Below are positions 1 to 6,165 of a stretch of 9,413 bases of DNA, in pieces (within the stretch, counting starts at the first letter, position 1; each line of letters starts with the position of its first letter). The stretch comes from Methanocorpusculum sp. GTDB lineage: Archaea; Halobacteriota; Methanomicrobia; Methanomicrobiales; Methanocorpusculaceae. A program made the position numbers and the translations under genes. The stretch covers positions 1 to 9,413 of the forward strand of contig DALTVZ010000046.1 in the NCBI GenBank assembly GCA_029987315.1, in the 5' to 3' direction. The notes under the pieces were generated by a model, which did no database searches, was not told the origin of the DNA, and was given only the letters and a program-made list of their open reading frames with translations.

Positions 1-18
1 AAAGCCCGTTTGGACTAA

Positions 19-192
19 TTCGCGGTGGAAATTCTCATGCGTCCACACCCAACCAACACCCTTATTTTGTAAATATTCGCGGTGGGAATTCTTATGTGTC
101 TGCCTATGACAAACACCCTTATTTTGTAAAGGTTCGCGGTTTCGTGCAGTCTCATGCGTCCACACCCATCCGTACACTTTTCGTTTTAGACA
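19..192. repeat. 57-bp tandem repeat, about 3 copies, cut by left window edge
   Basis: Three units begin with TTCGCGGT at 19, 76 and 133, exactly 57 bp apart. Units 1 and 2 share TTCGCGGTGG at the head and AACACCCTTATTTTGTAAA at the tail but differ in the middle. Unit 3 shares the middle of unit 1 (CTCATGCGTCCACACCCA), carries a 3-bp insertion, and decays at its tail. The period is a multiple of 3. The + frame containing position 3 stays open from the window edge to 287 and would read as 19-residue repeats such as RGGNSHASTP..HPYFV. The complementary strand is also open in one frame, so openness alone does not show coding. The array may be larger, because the left end lies outside the window. 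I see no gene between 1 and 280 that I would defend. Confidence 0.85.
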
Positions 193-246
193 TCCGCATT
201 TCTAATATATTCTGTCCAACGGATTGGCACACCGCCGAACAGACTC

Positions 247-255
247 TTATATATC
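247..255 (+). promoter_or_regulatory. TATA element of the phosphorylase-dadD operon
   Basis: TTATATATC lies with its centre near 251, 30 nt before the ATG at 281. Archaeal TATA boxes usually centre 26-27 nt before the transcription start, which puts the start near 277-278 and leaves a 3-4 nt leader. This agrees with the lack of a Shine-Dalgarno sequence before 281. A second AT-rich stretch at 201-211 could be an alternative upstream box. Confidence 0.6.
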
Positions 256-280
256 TTCCACGGAAAATACTACTCAGACT

Positions 281-952
281 ATGTTAGGAATCATCGGGGG
301 GACAGCCCTCCTCAAGGCACGACTCGCCCCTCTCGAAAAGATCCGTGTACCCACACCCTTTGGCCCGGTCCAGGCCTACAAAGGCTCGTTCATCTTCATC
401 AGCCGCCACCAGAACGGCACGCCCCCCCAGAGCATCAACCATCGGGCGAACCTCGCCGCCATGAAGATCCTCGGCGTCGACCGACTCATCGTCATCGGCT
501 CGACAGGAAGCATGAAGGCCGACCTCCCACCAGGCAGCATCGTCATCCCGGACGATTACCTCTCACCCTGGGAGATCCCCACCCTGCACGACAACGACAT
601 CGTCCACACACCGCCGTCCATCGACCGATCACTCCGTGAAGAGCTCGGAAAAATCGTCCCCAAAGCCCGGGCCGGCACATATCTCCAGACACGCGGACCC
701 AGATTCGAAACCCGTGCCGAGATCGAATTCCTTGCGCAAAACACCGACGTGGTCGGAATGACCGTCGCAAGCGAACTCACCCTTGCAAACGAACTATCCA
801 TCCCTGTGGCCGCACTGTGCCTGGTCGACAACTTCGCAAACGGCATAGGAGGGGCATCGGCCCCTGATTACGACGAGATCGTTCTCATCTCAAAACAAAA
901 CGGCGACCGCATCACGGACATCCTAACGAAAATCGTGGAAAAACTCGCATGA
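281..952 (+). CDS. MTAP/PNP-family nucleoside phosphorylase, probable S-methyl-5'-thioinosine phosphorylase
   Basis: This protein of 223 residues belongs to the trimeric MTAP/PNP family, which splits purine (5'-thio)nucleosides with phosphate into base and ribose-1-phosphate. Visible landmarks are the N-terminal GGT (6-8), SRH (41-43), NHR (53-55), GSTGSMKADLPPGSIVIPDD (73-92), GPRFETRAE (139-147), VGMTVASE (158-165) and DNFANG (183-188). The last stretch carries Asn where MTAPs specific for adenosine-type bases have an Asp, which suggests a 6-oxopurine substrate such as methylthioinosine; this alignment was made by eye. The ATG at 281 was chosen because MLGIIGGT is the normal start of the family and a TATA element sits 30 nt upstream. 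A TTG at 224 would add 19 unrelated residues. The stop overlaps the ATG of dadD (ATGA, 949-952). In methanogens a DadD deaminase and an MTI phosphorylase act in sequence, so the coupling supports this role. Plain PNP or MTAP activity remains possible. Confidence 0.87.
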   Translation: MLGIIGGTALLKARLAPLEKIRVPTPFGPVQAYKGSFIFISRHQNGTPPQSINHRANLAAMKILGVDRLIVIGSTGSMKADLPPGSIVIPDDYLSPWEIPTLHDNDIVHTPPSIDRSLREELGKIVPKARAGTYLQTRGPRFETRAEIEFLAQNTDVVGMTVASELTLANELSIPVAALCLVDNFANGIGGASAPDYDEIVLISKQNGDRITDILTKIVEKLA

Positions 953-2253
953 CAGACACAGACATCTTTGGAAAAAAGGCTCCGATCCTCATCAGAAACG
1001 TCAGCCTCAACGGAAAAATACAGGAGATCTATCTTGACGGCACAGGTCTCGTCGGCCAGGTCGCCGACCGGATCATCGATCACGACGCCGAGTTCATCAT
1101 CGACGGAGACGGAGCGACCGCTCTACCCGGCATGATAAATATGCACACCCACTCCCCCATGGGCCTCCTTCGCGGATACGCCGACGACATGCAGCTCTTC
1201 GAATGGCTGTCCACCAAGATCTGGCCGACAGAGGCACACCTCACCGACGATGACATATACTGGGGAGCAAAACTCGCCTGCTTAGAGATGATCCGAACCG
1301 GGACCACCACCTTCAACGACATGTACTTTAAGATGGAGTCGGTCGGCCGTGCCGTTGTTGAGTCCGGGATCAGAGCATGCCTTTCATACTGCATGATCGA
1401 CGGCGGGGATCATGAAAAGTTCGAGTCCGAGGCACGCATCATGGTCTCAACCGTGAAAAACCTCAAAAATATGAACTGCTCCCGCGTGATGCCGGGCGTC
1501 TCGCCCCACGCGGTCTATACCGTCTCGAAGGAAGGCATGATCTGGTGTGCCGAGCATGCAAAAAAGGAAAACATCCCCCTGCATGTTCACCTCTCCGAGA
1601 CCGAGCAGGAGGTCAAGGACTGTGTCACCGCTCACGGCATGAGACCGCCGGCATGGCTGGATGCATGCGGTGTTCTTTCAAAACAGTGCATCGCAGCACA
1701 CTGCTGCTGGCTGGATGCCGGCGACATTGCGCTTCTCGCAAAGAGAGGAGTCACCGCAGTTCATAACCCGGTCAGCAACATGAAACTTGCCGGCAACCGT
1801 GCTCTTCCGTATCCCGAGATGAAGGCGGCGGGTATGAACGTGGCTCTTGGGACCGACGGGGCCTCCTCGAACAACGCTCTCGACATGTTCAGCGAGATGA
1901 AAACCGCGGCGCTCCTCCAGAAATTCTTCTGGAACGACCCAACCGTCATGCCGGCCGCCGATGCGCTTAAGATCGCGTCCGCGAACGGAGCAAAGGCTCT
2001 GGGTCTGAATGCAGGCGTGATCGCACCCGGCCGCCTGGCTGACCTTGTCCTCATTGGAAAGAACCCGCTCAATGTTCCTGCCTTCAATACCGATTCCAAC
2101 GCCGTTTACGCGACAAGCGGCCTTGCCGTCTCGACAACGATCTGCGATGGTGCCATCCTGATGCATGACGGCGTGATCCCGTCCGCAGAGGAGATCATGA
2201 AAAAAGCGGGTGAAGTTGCCTCTGATCTTGTCAGAAGAGCGACCTCCTCATAA
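949..2253 (+). CDS. dadD: 5'-deoxyadenosine / MTA / SAH deaminase (DadD, amidohydrolase superfamily)
   Basis: This cytosolic metal-dependent deaminase of 434 residues is full length for the MtaD/DadD family. It removes the 6-amino group of 5'-deoxyadenosine, methylthioadenosine, S-adenosylhomocysteine or adenosine. Metal ligands are visible as MHTHS (H66, H68), H214 in HVHLSE, H251 in AAHCCW and D303 in GTDGASSNNALDMFSEM. E217 of the HxxE motif is the expected proton shuttle. E95 in WPTE matches the substrate ribose-binding Glu of this subgroup, and SPHAVYT (185-191) is another family motif. The C-terminal GRLADLVLI (361-369) is the usual small beta-domain signature. The ATG overlaps the stop of the phosphorylase gene by 4 bp, with no convincing Shine-Dalgarno sequence, so translational coupling is likely. 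The product nucleosides are what the upstream enzyme would cleave. Methanogens have many radical-SAM enzymes and need to clear inhibitory 5'-deoxyadenosine. The exact substrate preference cannot be read from sequence. Confidence 0.93.
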   Translation: MTDTDIFGKKAPILIRNVSLNGKIQEIYLDGTGLVGQVADRIIDHDAEFIIDGDGATALPGMINMHTHSPMGLLRGYADDMQLFEWLSTKIWPTEAHLTDDDIYWGAKLACLEMIRTGTTTFNDMYFKMESVGRAVVESGIRACLSYCMIDGGDHEKFESEARIMVSTVKNLKNMNCSRVMPGVSPHAVYTVSKEGMIWCAEHAKKENIPLHVHLSETEQEVKDCVTAHGMRPPAWLDACGVLSKQCIAAHCCWLDAGDIALLAKRGVTAVHNPVSNMKLAGNRALPYPEMKAAGMNVALGTDGASSNNALDMFSEMKTAALLQKFFWNDPTVMPAADALKIASANGAKALGLNAGVIAPGRLADLVLIGKNPLNVPAFNTDSNAVYATSGLAVSTTICDGAILMHDGVIPSAEEIMKKAGEVASDLVRRATSS

Positions 2254-2254
2254 T

Positions 2255-2264
2255 CTTTTTTTTA
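2255..2264 (+). terminator. Oligo-T terminator after dadD
   Basis: C followed by eight T (2256-2263) and A begins 2 nt after the dadD stop codon. A run of this kind is the typical archaeal intrinsic termination signal and needs no hairpin. The same C-T8-A arrangement recurs after the ATPase operon. Confidence 0.7.
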
Positions 2265-2355
2265 GGGTTTTCTCAAAATCAGGACCACAAGAGGTTTTTG
2301 CATGACCTCGTGACCTATTTTCAAGCCGATCAAAAACATGCCGCTATGATTAACT

Positions 2356-2363
2356 ATTTATAT
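2356..2363 (+). promoter_or_regulatory. TATA element of the ORP-like/MinD operon
   Basis: ATTTATAT, centred near 2360, lies 29 nt before the ATG at 2389. The predicted transcription start at about 2386-2387 gives a 2-3 nt leader and lies downstream of the first in-frame ATG (2374). That ATG would therefore not be transcribed. Confidence 0.6.
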
Positions 2364-2388
2364 TTACGCGCTTATGTGTACTATAGAT

Positions 2389-3117
2389 ATGACACAGAAC
2401 ACCAAGAAAATAGCCATTGCGCAGGACGGGAGTGTAATCTCCCAGCACTTTGGCCACTGTATGAGCTATGCATTGTTCAACTTTACAGATGGAAAAATGA
2501 CCCGGCTTCCTGATCTGGAAAACCCAGGCCACGAACCAGGCAAACTTCCGCGACTCCTTGCCGCTGAAGGTGTGCACATCGTCATCGCCGGAGGCATGGG
2601 CCCAAAAGCCATCGACCTCTTCGAAGCAAACGGCATCGAGGTCATCCTTGGCGCCTCCGGAGACCTCAACCGTGCTGCAGAAGCCTTTGCAAACGGCACC
2701 CTTGTCGCCGGCACAAGCTCCTGCTCACATGGTGATCATGCATGCGGCGGAGAGGAACACCCTGAACACGAACACCCTGCCCACGTCGTCTGTATCAGCT
2801 CCACCGGGGCCTCACTCGACTCCCCGGCATCCATGAAATTTGGCCGTGCCCCGTACTTCGCGGTGATCAATCTCTCCACGAACGATGCCTCCATAATCCA
2901 GAATCCCTTTGCCGATGGAGAAAGCGGCGTTGGCCCCAAGGTCGTCCAGCTTCTCGCTGCAAACGGCGCCTCCGTCCTTCTTACCGGAAAAAGCGGTGTG
3001 AATGCAAGTGCGGCTCTCAAGGCCGGCGGCATCGCGGTATATGAGATCAACGAGCCGATCACGGTCGTTGATGCTTTGCAGAAGTACCTCGCCCACGAGC
3101 TTTCGCCCCTCCTCTAG
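2389..3117 (+). CDS. Two-domain NifX/ORP-like protein (tandem Nitro_FeMo-Co fold) with Cys/His-rich linker
   Basis: This 242-residue protein has two copies of the Nitro_FeMo-Co domain (NifX/NifY/NifB C-terminal/orange-protein family). Domain 1 covers about 7-108, with ISQHFGHC (17-24) and IAGGMGPKAIDLF (66-78). Domain 2 covers about 133-236, with MKFGRAPYF (149-157), GVGPKVVQLLAANG (180-193) and SGVNASAALKAGG (202-214). The usual family member is a single domain of about 100-120 residues, so this is a duplication or fusion. The linker (112-132) carries C112, H114, H117, C119, H124, H127, H129 and H132, a likely metal site. Relatives bind or carry Fe-Mo or Mo-Cu sulfide clusters; no nif structural gene is in view, so a nitrogenase role is not supported. 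The start at 2389 was chosen over ATG 2374 from the TATA position. Two ATPase genes follow after a 3-nt gap, in one operon. The cluster type bound is unknown. Confidence 0.9.
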   Translation: MTQNTKKIAIAQDGSVISQHFGHCMSYALFNFTDGKMTRLPDLENPGHEPGKLPRLLAAEGVHIVIAGGMGPKAIDLFEANGIEVILGASGDLNRAAEAFANGTLVAGTSSCSHGDHACGGEEHPEHEHPAHVVCISSTGASLDSPASMKFGRAPYFAVINLSTNDASIIQNPFADGESGVGPKVVQLLAANGASVLLTGKSGVNASAALKAGGIAVYEINEPITVVDALQKYLAHELSPLL

Positions 3118-3120
3118 ATC

Positions 3121-3966
3121 ATGAAGATCGTCATCGCAAGCGGTAAAGGCGGGACCGGAAAGACGATGGTCGCCGCGAACATGGCATATACCCTGTCGCA
3201 GAACGAACACGTCTCTCTTGTCGACTGTGATGCGGAAGAGCCGGATCTCCATCTCTACTTCCAAGGCACATCAGGATCAGTCCCGGTGAAGACAAGGATC
3301 CCTGTGATCGATCAGGCGCTTTGTGACTTCTGCGGAAGATGCGGAGAGTTCTGCATGTACGGCGCCCTCACGGTCCTCAAAGACCGTGTTCTGTTCTTTT
3401 CACAGATGTGCCATGCCTGCGGGGGCTGCACGATCGTGTGCCCACAGTTCGCCATATCAGAACAGGATCATACCATAGGGTCAGTAGAGATACGAAAAAT
3501 TTCAGATAACCTCACCCTATACAGCGGTATCATGGAACCAGGTCAGGTCCTCGCCCCTCGCATCATCCATGCGGCAAAGGAGCAGGCAGCTCCAGGACTC
3601 ACTATATTAGATGCGGCCCCCGGTGTTGGCTGCCCGGTGATCGAAGCATTGGATGGTGCAGATTTTATTCTGCTCGTGACCGAGCCCACGCCGTTTGGTG
3701 TTTCCAACCTCTCTCAGATGGTCGAGCTTATTCGGATGCTCAAGATCCCGGCGGCGGTGATCATCAACCGAAGCTTCGGTGATGATGAGATCGTCCATAC
3801 CTTCTGCCGATCGGTCGATCTGCCGGTATGGCTGACCATCCCGTTTTCGCGTGACTTCGCCAAGGTGCAGAACTCTGGCGGTCTGATCGCCCGAGAGTTT
3901 CCTGAATGCAAGAAAAAATTTGTCGAGCTGTATGCTCATATCAAGGATCAGTGTGAGCAATCATGA
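3121..3966 (+). CDS. MinD/Mrp-type P-loop ATPase with inserted 2x[4Fe-4S] ferredoxin module (first paralogue)
   Basis: This 281-residue protein is a deviant-Walker ATPase of the MinD/ParA/Mrp (SIMIBI) class. Walker A is SGKGGTGKT (7-15, with the signature Lys at 9). The second motif is VDCDAEEPDLH (34-44). The Walker B/switch region is ILDAAPGVGCPV (162-173), where most relatives have DxPPG; the second paralogue here keeps DGPPG. A bacterial-type ferredoxin insert carries C68/C71/C74/C78 and C97/C100/C103/C107, enough for two [4Fe-4S] clusters. No membrane segment or MinD-like C-terminal amphipathic helix is evident, so it is probably cytosolic. The start lies 3 nt after the ORP-like stop, without a clear Shine-Dalgarno sequence; the end overlaps the next gene by ATGA (3963-3966). 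The family is thought to couple ATP to assembly or transfer of metal clusters, and in Desulfovibrio such proteins associate with ORP. The precise role is unknown. Confidence 0.93.
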   Translation: MKIVIASGKGGTGKTMVAANMAYTLSQNEHVSLVDCDAEEPDLHLYFQGTSGSVPVKTRIPVIDQALCDFCGRCGEFCMYGALTVLKDRVLFFSQMCHACGGCTIVCPQFAISEQDHTIGSVEIRKISDNLTLYSGIMEPGQVLAPRIIHAAKEQAAPGLTILDAAPGVGCPVIEALDGADFILLVTEPTPFGVSNLSQMVELIRMLKIPAAVIINRSFGDDEIVHTFCRSVDLPVWLTIPFSRDFAKVQNSGGLIAREFPECKKKFVELYAHIKDQCEQS

Positions 3967-4817
3967 AAATAGCTGTTGTAAGTGGAAAAGGCGGGACAGG
4001 AAAAACCACCGTCTCTGCTGCTCTTGCAGATCTGTGTGACGCCCCTCTGATCCTTGCGGACTGCGATGTGGACGCGGCCAATTTTGCGCTTGTGTTTCCT
4101 GCAAAGGACATAACGACGATCCCGCATGCCGGGCGCGATGTCGCCTCTGTCGATGAAAAACTCTGTCTCGGTTGCGGGGACTGTGAGGATGTATGCCGCT
4201 TTTCCGCGATCCATGTCAATGAATGGACCGCAGAGGTGGATCTTCTCGGATGCGAAGGATGCGCCACCTGCACGCTTGTCTGTCCTGTGGATGCACTCAA
4301 GCTCATCAAGATCATCTCCGGCGAGATCTTCATGGGAACAACGGAAAAGGGACCTCTTGTTTGGGCAAGACTACTTCCCGGCTCCGGAAATTCCGGCCGA
4401 ATGGTCCATGAAGTGAAACGCCGGGCCCTGACCACCGAGCTGAAAGCCCATGCCATCATCGACGGTCCGCCCGGAATCGGCTGCCCGTTGATCGCCACCG
4501 TTGGCGGCATGGATGCGATCCTCATGGTCACCGAGCCAGGTATTTCTGCGGTCCATGATCTCAAACGGCTTGTTCAGGTTTGTAAAGAGATGCGTCTTCG
4601 GATGTTCGCCGTGATCAACCGGTATGATCTCTCTGAAGAACTGGAGAATGAGATCGAGGTGTTTTGTAAAGCAGAAGGCATCCCGATCGTTGGCAGGATC
4701 CCGTTCGATATAAACGTCGTGACCGCGGTTTCGGCATGTATGCCGGTGACCCGTATCGAGTGCCCTGCAACAGATGCACTGCGCTTGATGAAGGACACAC
4801 TGTTCAGCCAATTATGA
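3963..4817 (+). CDS. MinD/Mrp-type P-loop ATPase with inserted 2x[4Fe-4S] ferredoxin module (second paralogue)
   Basis: This 284-residue paralogue follows the preceding ATPase and overlaps it by 4 bp. It has Walker A SGKGGTGKT (7-15), the second motif ADCDVDAAN (32-40) and the Walker B region IIDGPPGIGCP (165-175). Its eight ferredoxin cysteines fall at 68, 71, 74, 78, 97, 100, 103 and 107, the same residue numbers as in the first paralogue, although much of the surrounding sequence differs. The pair therefore probably arose by gene duplication and may work as a heterodimer, as ATPases of this class dimerise across the nucleotides. The middle region (about 120-160) differs most and may set partner specificity. 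A stem-loop spans the stop codon and a T8 terminator follows at 4910. Cluster carrier or insertion work for the ORP-like partner is an inference from context; participation in another Fe-S or cell-division process is an alternative. Confidence 0.93.
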   Translation: MKIAVVSGKGGTGKTTVSAALADLCDAPLILADCDVDAANFALVFPAKDITTIPHAGRDVASVDEKLCLGCGDCEDVCRFSAIHVNEWTAEVDLLGCEGCATCTLVCPVDALKLIKIISGEIFMGTTEKGPLVWARLLPGSGNSGRMVHEVKRRALTTELKAHAIIDGPPGIGCPLIATVGGMDAILMVTEPGISAVHDLKRLVQVCKEMRLRMFAVINRYDLSEELENEIEVFCKAEGIPIVGRIPFDINVVTAVSACMPVTRIECPATDALRLMKDTLFSQL

Positions 4818-4834
4818 TCGGCTGAATGCAGCCG
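4803..4834 (+). other. Two overlapping, mutually exclusive hairpins at the end of the ATPase operon
   Basis: TTCAGCC (4803-4809) can pair with GGCTGAA (4820-4826), placing the stop codon (4815-4817) in the loop. CGGCTG (4819-4824) can instead pair with CAGCCG (4829-4834) over a 4-nt AATG loop. The middle segment is shared, so only one stem can form at a time. There is no T-run directly behind, so this is not a bacterial-style terminator; it could protect the 3' end. Function is inferred. Confidence 0.5.
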
Positions 4835-4908
4835 TATCGTACATGATCTTTGAGATGCACGCCAGCTTTCATTCGGCCCGACCCTCTCATGATCATCAAC
4901 CCCGCATA

Positions 4909-4918
4909 CTTTTTTTTA
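4909..4918 (+). terminator. Oligo-T terminator after the ORP-like/MinD operon
   Basis: C, then eight T (4910-4917), then A, matching the signal after dadD. It lies about 93 nt beyond the ATPase stop, so the transcript would carry a 3' UTR containing the overlapping hairpins. It also separates this operon from the permease gene downstream. Confidence 0.65.
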
Positions 4919-4984
4919 GATCGTTTCAGGTCCCTTTATGTGACGTGAGTGACAACACCTCATCACGATGATCTTCGCCCGTCG

Positions 4985-4990
4985 CAGGTG
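4985..4990 (+). promoter_or_regulatory. Shine-Dalgarno that decides the permease start
   Basis: AGGTGG, complementary to the archaeal 16S 3' end (CACCTCC), ends 9 nt before the ATG at 5000. The in-frame GTG at 4949 has nothing comparable in front of it, so the ATG at 5000 is preferred. Confidence 0.6.
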
Positions 4991-4999
4991 GACATCTCC

Positions 5000-5929
5000 A
5001 TGAATAGCAACACTGCATTCGGCCCTATCAGTGAAACCCGGGTCGCTCCTATTCTGATCATCCTTGCAGCCGCCTTCTGGGGAACGATCGGCATATTCAC
5101 AAGAGAGCTCCTGGCATTCGGCTTCACCCCGATCCAGATAACCGGGGCACGTTGTGCGGTCACCGCGGTTTGTATGGTGGGATGCCTGCTTTTCATAGAC
5201 AGAGAAAAATTAAAGATCGATCTTAAGGACATCTGGATGTTCATTGGGACCGGGCTTCTCAGCATCGTGTTTTTTAACATCTGCTACTTCACCTCCATTC
5301 AGTATCTGACCCTTTCTGTGGCATCGGTGCTGCTCTACACCGCACCTTTTTTTGTGATGCTGATGTCGCTGTTTTTATTTCATGAGAGGATGACCATGCA
5401 AAAAGGCCTCGCTCTTGTTTTGGCATTTGGCGGCTGTGTTCTGACCGCAGGCATCATTGGAGGGGATATTGGAACGATCAGCACCGTTGGTATTCTTGTT
5501 GGGCTTGGATCAGGATTCGGTTATGCATTGTACACGATATTTGGACGGGTGGCTCTGAAAAAATATCATCCTCTCACGATCACGACCTACACATTCGCCG
5601 TGGCAGCGATAGGGATCCTGCCTTTTTGCAATATTCAGGAGATGATCGGGCATTCCGTCGAAAATCCCGGGATCCTTCCCTATATCCTGATTTTGGGAAT
5701 GGTATGTACGGTCCTTCCGTACTTCCTGTACACCAAAGGCCTCAAGCATGTGGAGGCGGGAAAAGCATCGGTGATGGCGTTTGTGGAGCCGATGGTCGCG
5801 ACGCTTGTCGGGATCTTCCTTTTCAATGAACAGATGACCCTGCTCAACATGACCGGTGTTGCTTTGATATTTGCGGCGATCATTCTGCTCAACAGAAGAT
5901 ACCGATCTTCACCCTCCGCCGCCTCCTGA
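5000..5929 (+). CDS. EamA-family (drug/metabolite transporter superfamily) permease
   Basis: This 309-residue integral membrane protein has two EamA repeats, about 15-150 and 163-299, with about ten hydrophobic segments in the usual 5+5 arrangement. Family-typical stretches are AAAFWGTIGIFTREL (23-37) in helix 1, VASVLLYTAPFFVML (107-121), and in the second repeat GKASVMAFVEPMVATLVGIF (254-273) followed by FNEQMT (275-280). The length is normal for the family. These proteins move small metabolites such as amino acids or other polar solutes across the cytoplasmic membrane, often outward, but the substrate cannot be read from sequence. ATG 5000 was chosen for its Shine-Dalgarno sequence; a GTG at 4949 would add 17 polar residues (T, H and D rich) not expected in the family. 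The gene stands alone between a T8 terminator and a stem-loop. No clear TATA element was found; the TTTATG around 4935-4940 is weak. Confidence 0.9.
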   Translation: MNSNTAFGPISETRVAPILIILAAAFWGTIGIFTRELLAFGFTPIQITGARCAVTAVCMVGCLLFIDREKLKIDLKDIWMFIGTGLLSIVFFNICYFTSIQYLTLSVASVLLYTAPFFVMLMSLFLFHERMTMQKGLALVLAFGGCVLTAGIIGGDIGTISTVGILVGLGSGFGYALYTIFGRVALKKYHPLTITTYTFAVAAIGILPFCNIQEMIGHSVENPGILPYILILGMVCTVLPYFLYTKGLKHVEAGKASVMAFVEPMVATLVGIFLFNEQMTLLNMTGVALIFAAIILLNRRYRSSPSAAS

Positions 5930-5935
5930 TTTTTC

Positions 5936-5971
5936 CAGGTAACTGCGGCTGAAATGCCTCGCACATACCTG
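5936..5971 (+). terminator. Stem-loop downstream of the permease gene, candidate 3' end
   Basis: CAGGTA (5936-5941) pairs with TACCTG (5966-5971). After a 2x2 internal loop, TGCG (5944-5947) pairs with CGCA (5960-5963), and a further GC/GC pair may close the TGAAAT loop. The stem starts 7 nt after the stop codon. A T5 run (5930-5934) precedes it and a T-rich stretch (TTTATTAGATTG) follows. It may end or stabilise the permease transcript; no long T-run follows. Confidence 0.5.
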
Positions 5972-6088
5972 TTTATTAGATTGATTTTGCATGATCTGAT
6001 CCATCATCTGTTTTCAAGAAATTTCAAGCATTATATGAGCTCTATATCAAAATGTAATCTCAAAATGGCGATAAATATTGATTTTATG

Positions 6089-6097
6089 GATATATAC
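6089..6097 (+). promoter_or_regulatory. Candidate upstream TATA element for proVWX
   Basis: GATATATAC is the best TATA-like string in the AT-rich region 5972-6208. Transcription would start near 6120 and give a leader of about 90 nt that contains the palindrome at 6166-6184. A nearer alternative is TTTTTAAAA at 6163-6171, giving a start near 6193. I cannot decide between them. Confidence 0.35.
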
Positions 6098-6165
6098 AGC
6101 TTTAATTATTGATTGAGGGGCATACTGCGGCAAAAATCGCAATTCGCCTTTAAAATGAGCTTTTT

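Noticed and set aside
19..192. CRISPR array
   Set aside because: The units are contiguous and similar along most of their length, with no constant short repeat separated by unique spacers, and no cas gene is present.
96..287. Short + strand reading frame starting at GTG 96
   Set aside because: It is the open tail of the 57-bp repeat plus the promoter region of the phosphorylase gene. Its start is arbitrary because the frame is open to the window edge, and the opposite strand is open too. It is kept as a repeat and a finding, not as a gene.
1678..2166. Minus-strand reading frames opposite dadD, and the similar long frames opposite the ATPase genes (for example 3941-4564)
   Set aside because: They lie fully opposite well-supported genes, have no family features, and are explained by the codon use of the genes on the other strand.
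2374..2388. Upstream ATG 2374 as start of the ORP-like gene
   Set aside because: It lies about 14 nt after the TATA centre and hence before the predicted transcription start. MTQNTKKIAIAQDG from 2389 fits the family start.
2389..3117. Nitrogenase cofactor gene (nifX/nifB) as evidence of nitrogen fixation
   Set aside because: The fold is shared with many non-nitrogenase proteins, and no nifH, nifD, nifK, nifE or nifN gene is in the window.
4949..4999. GTG 4949 as start of the permease
   Set aside because: It has no ribosome-binding sequence and adds a polar tail of 17 residues, whereas ATG 5000 has AGGTGG at good spacing.
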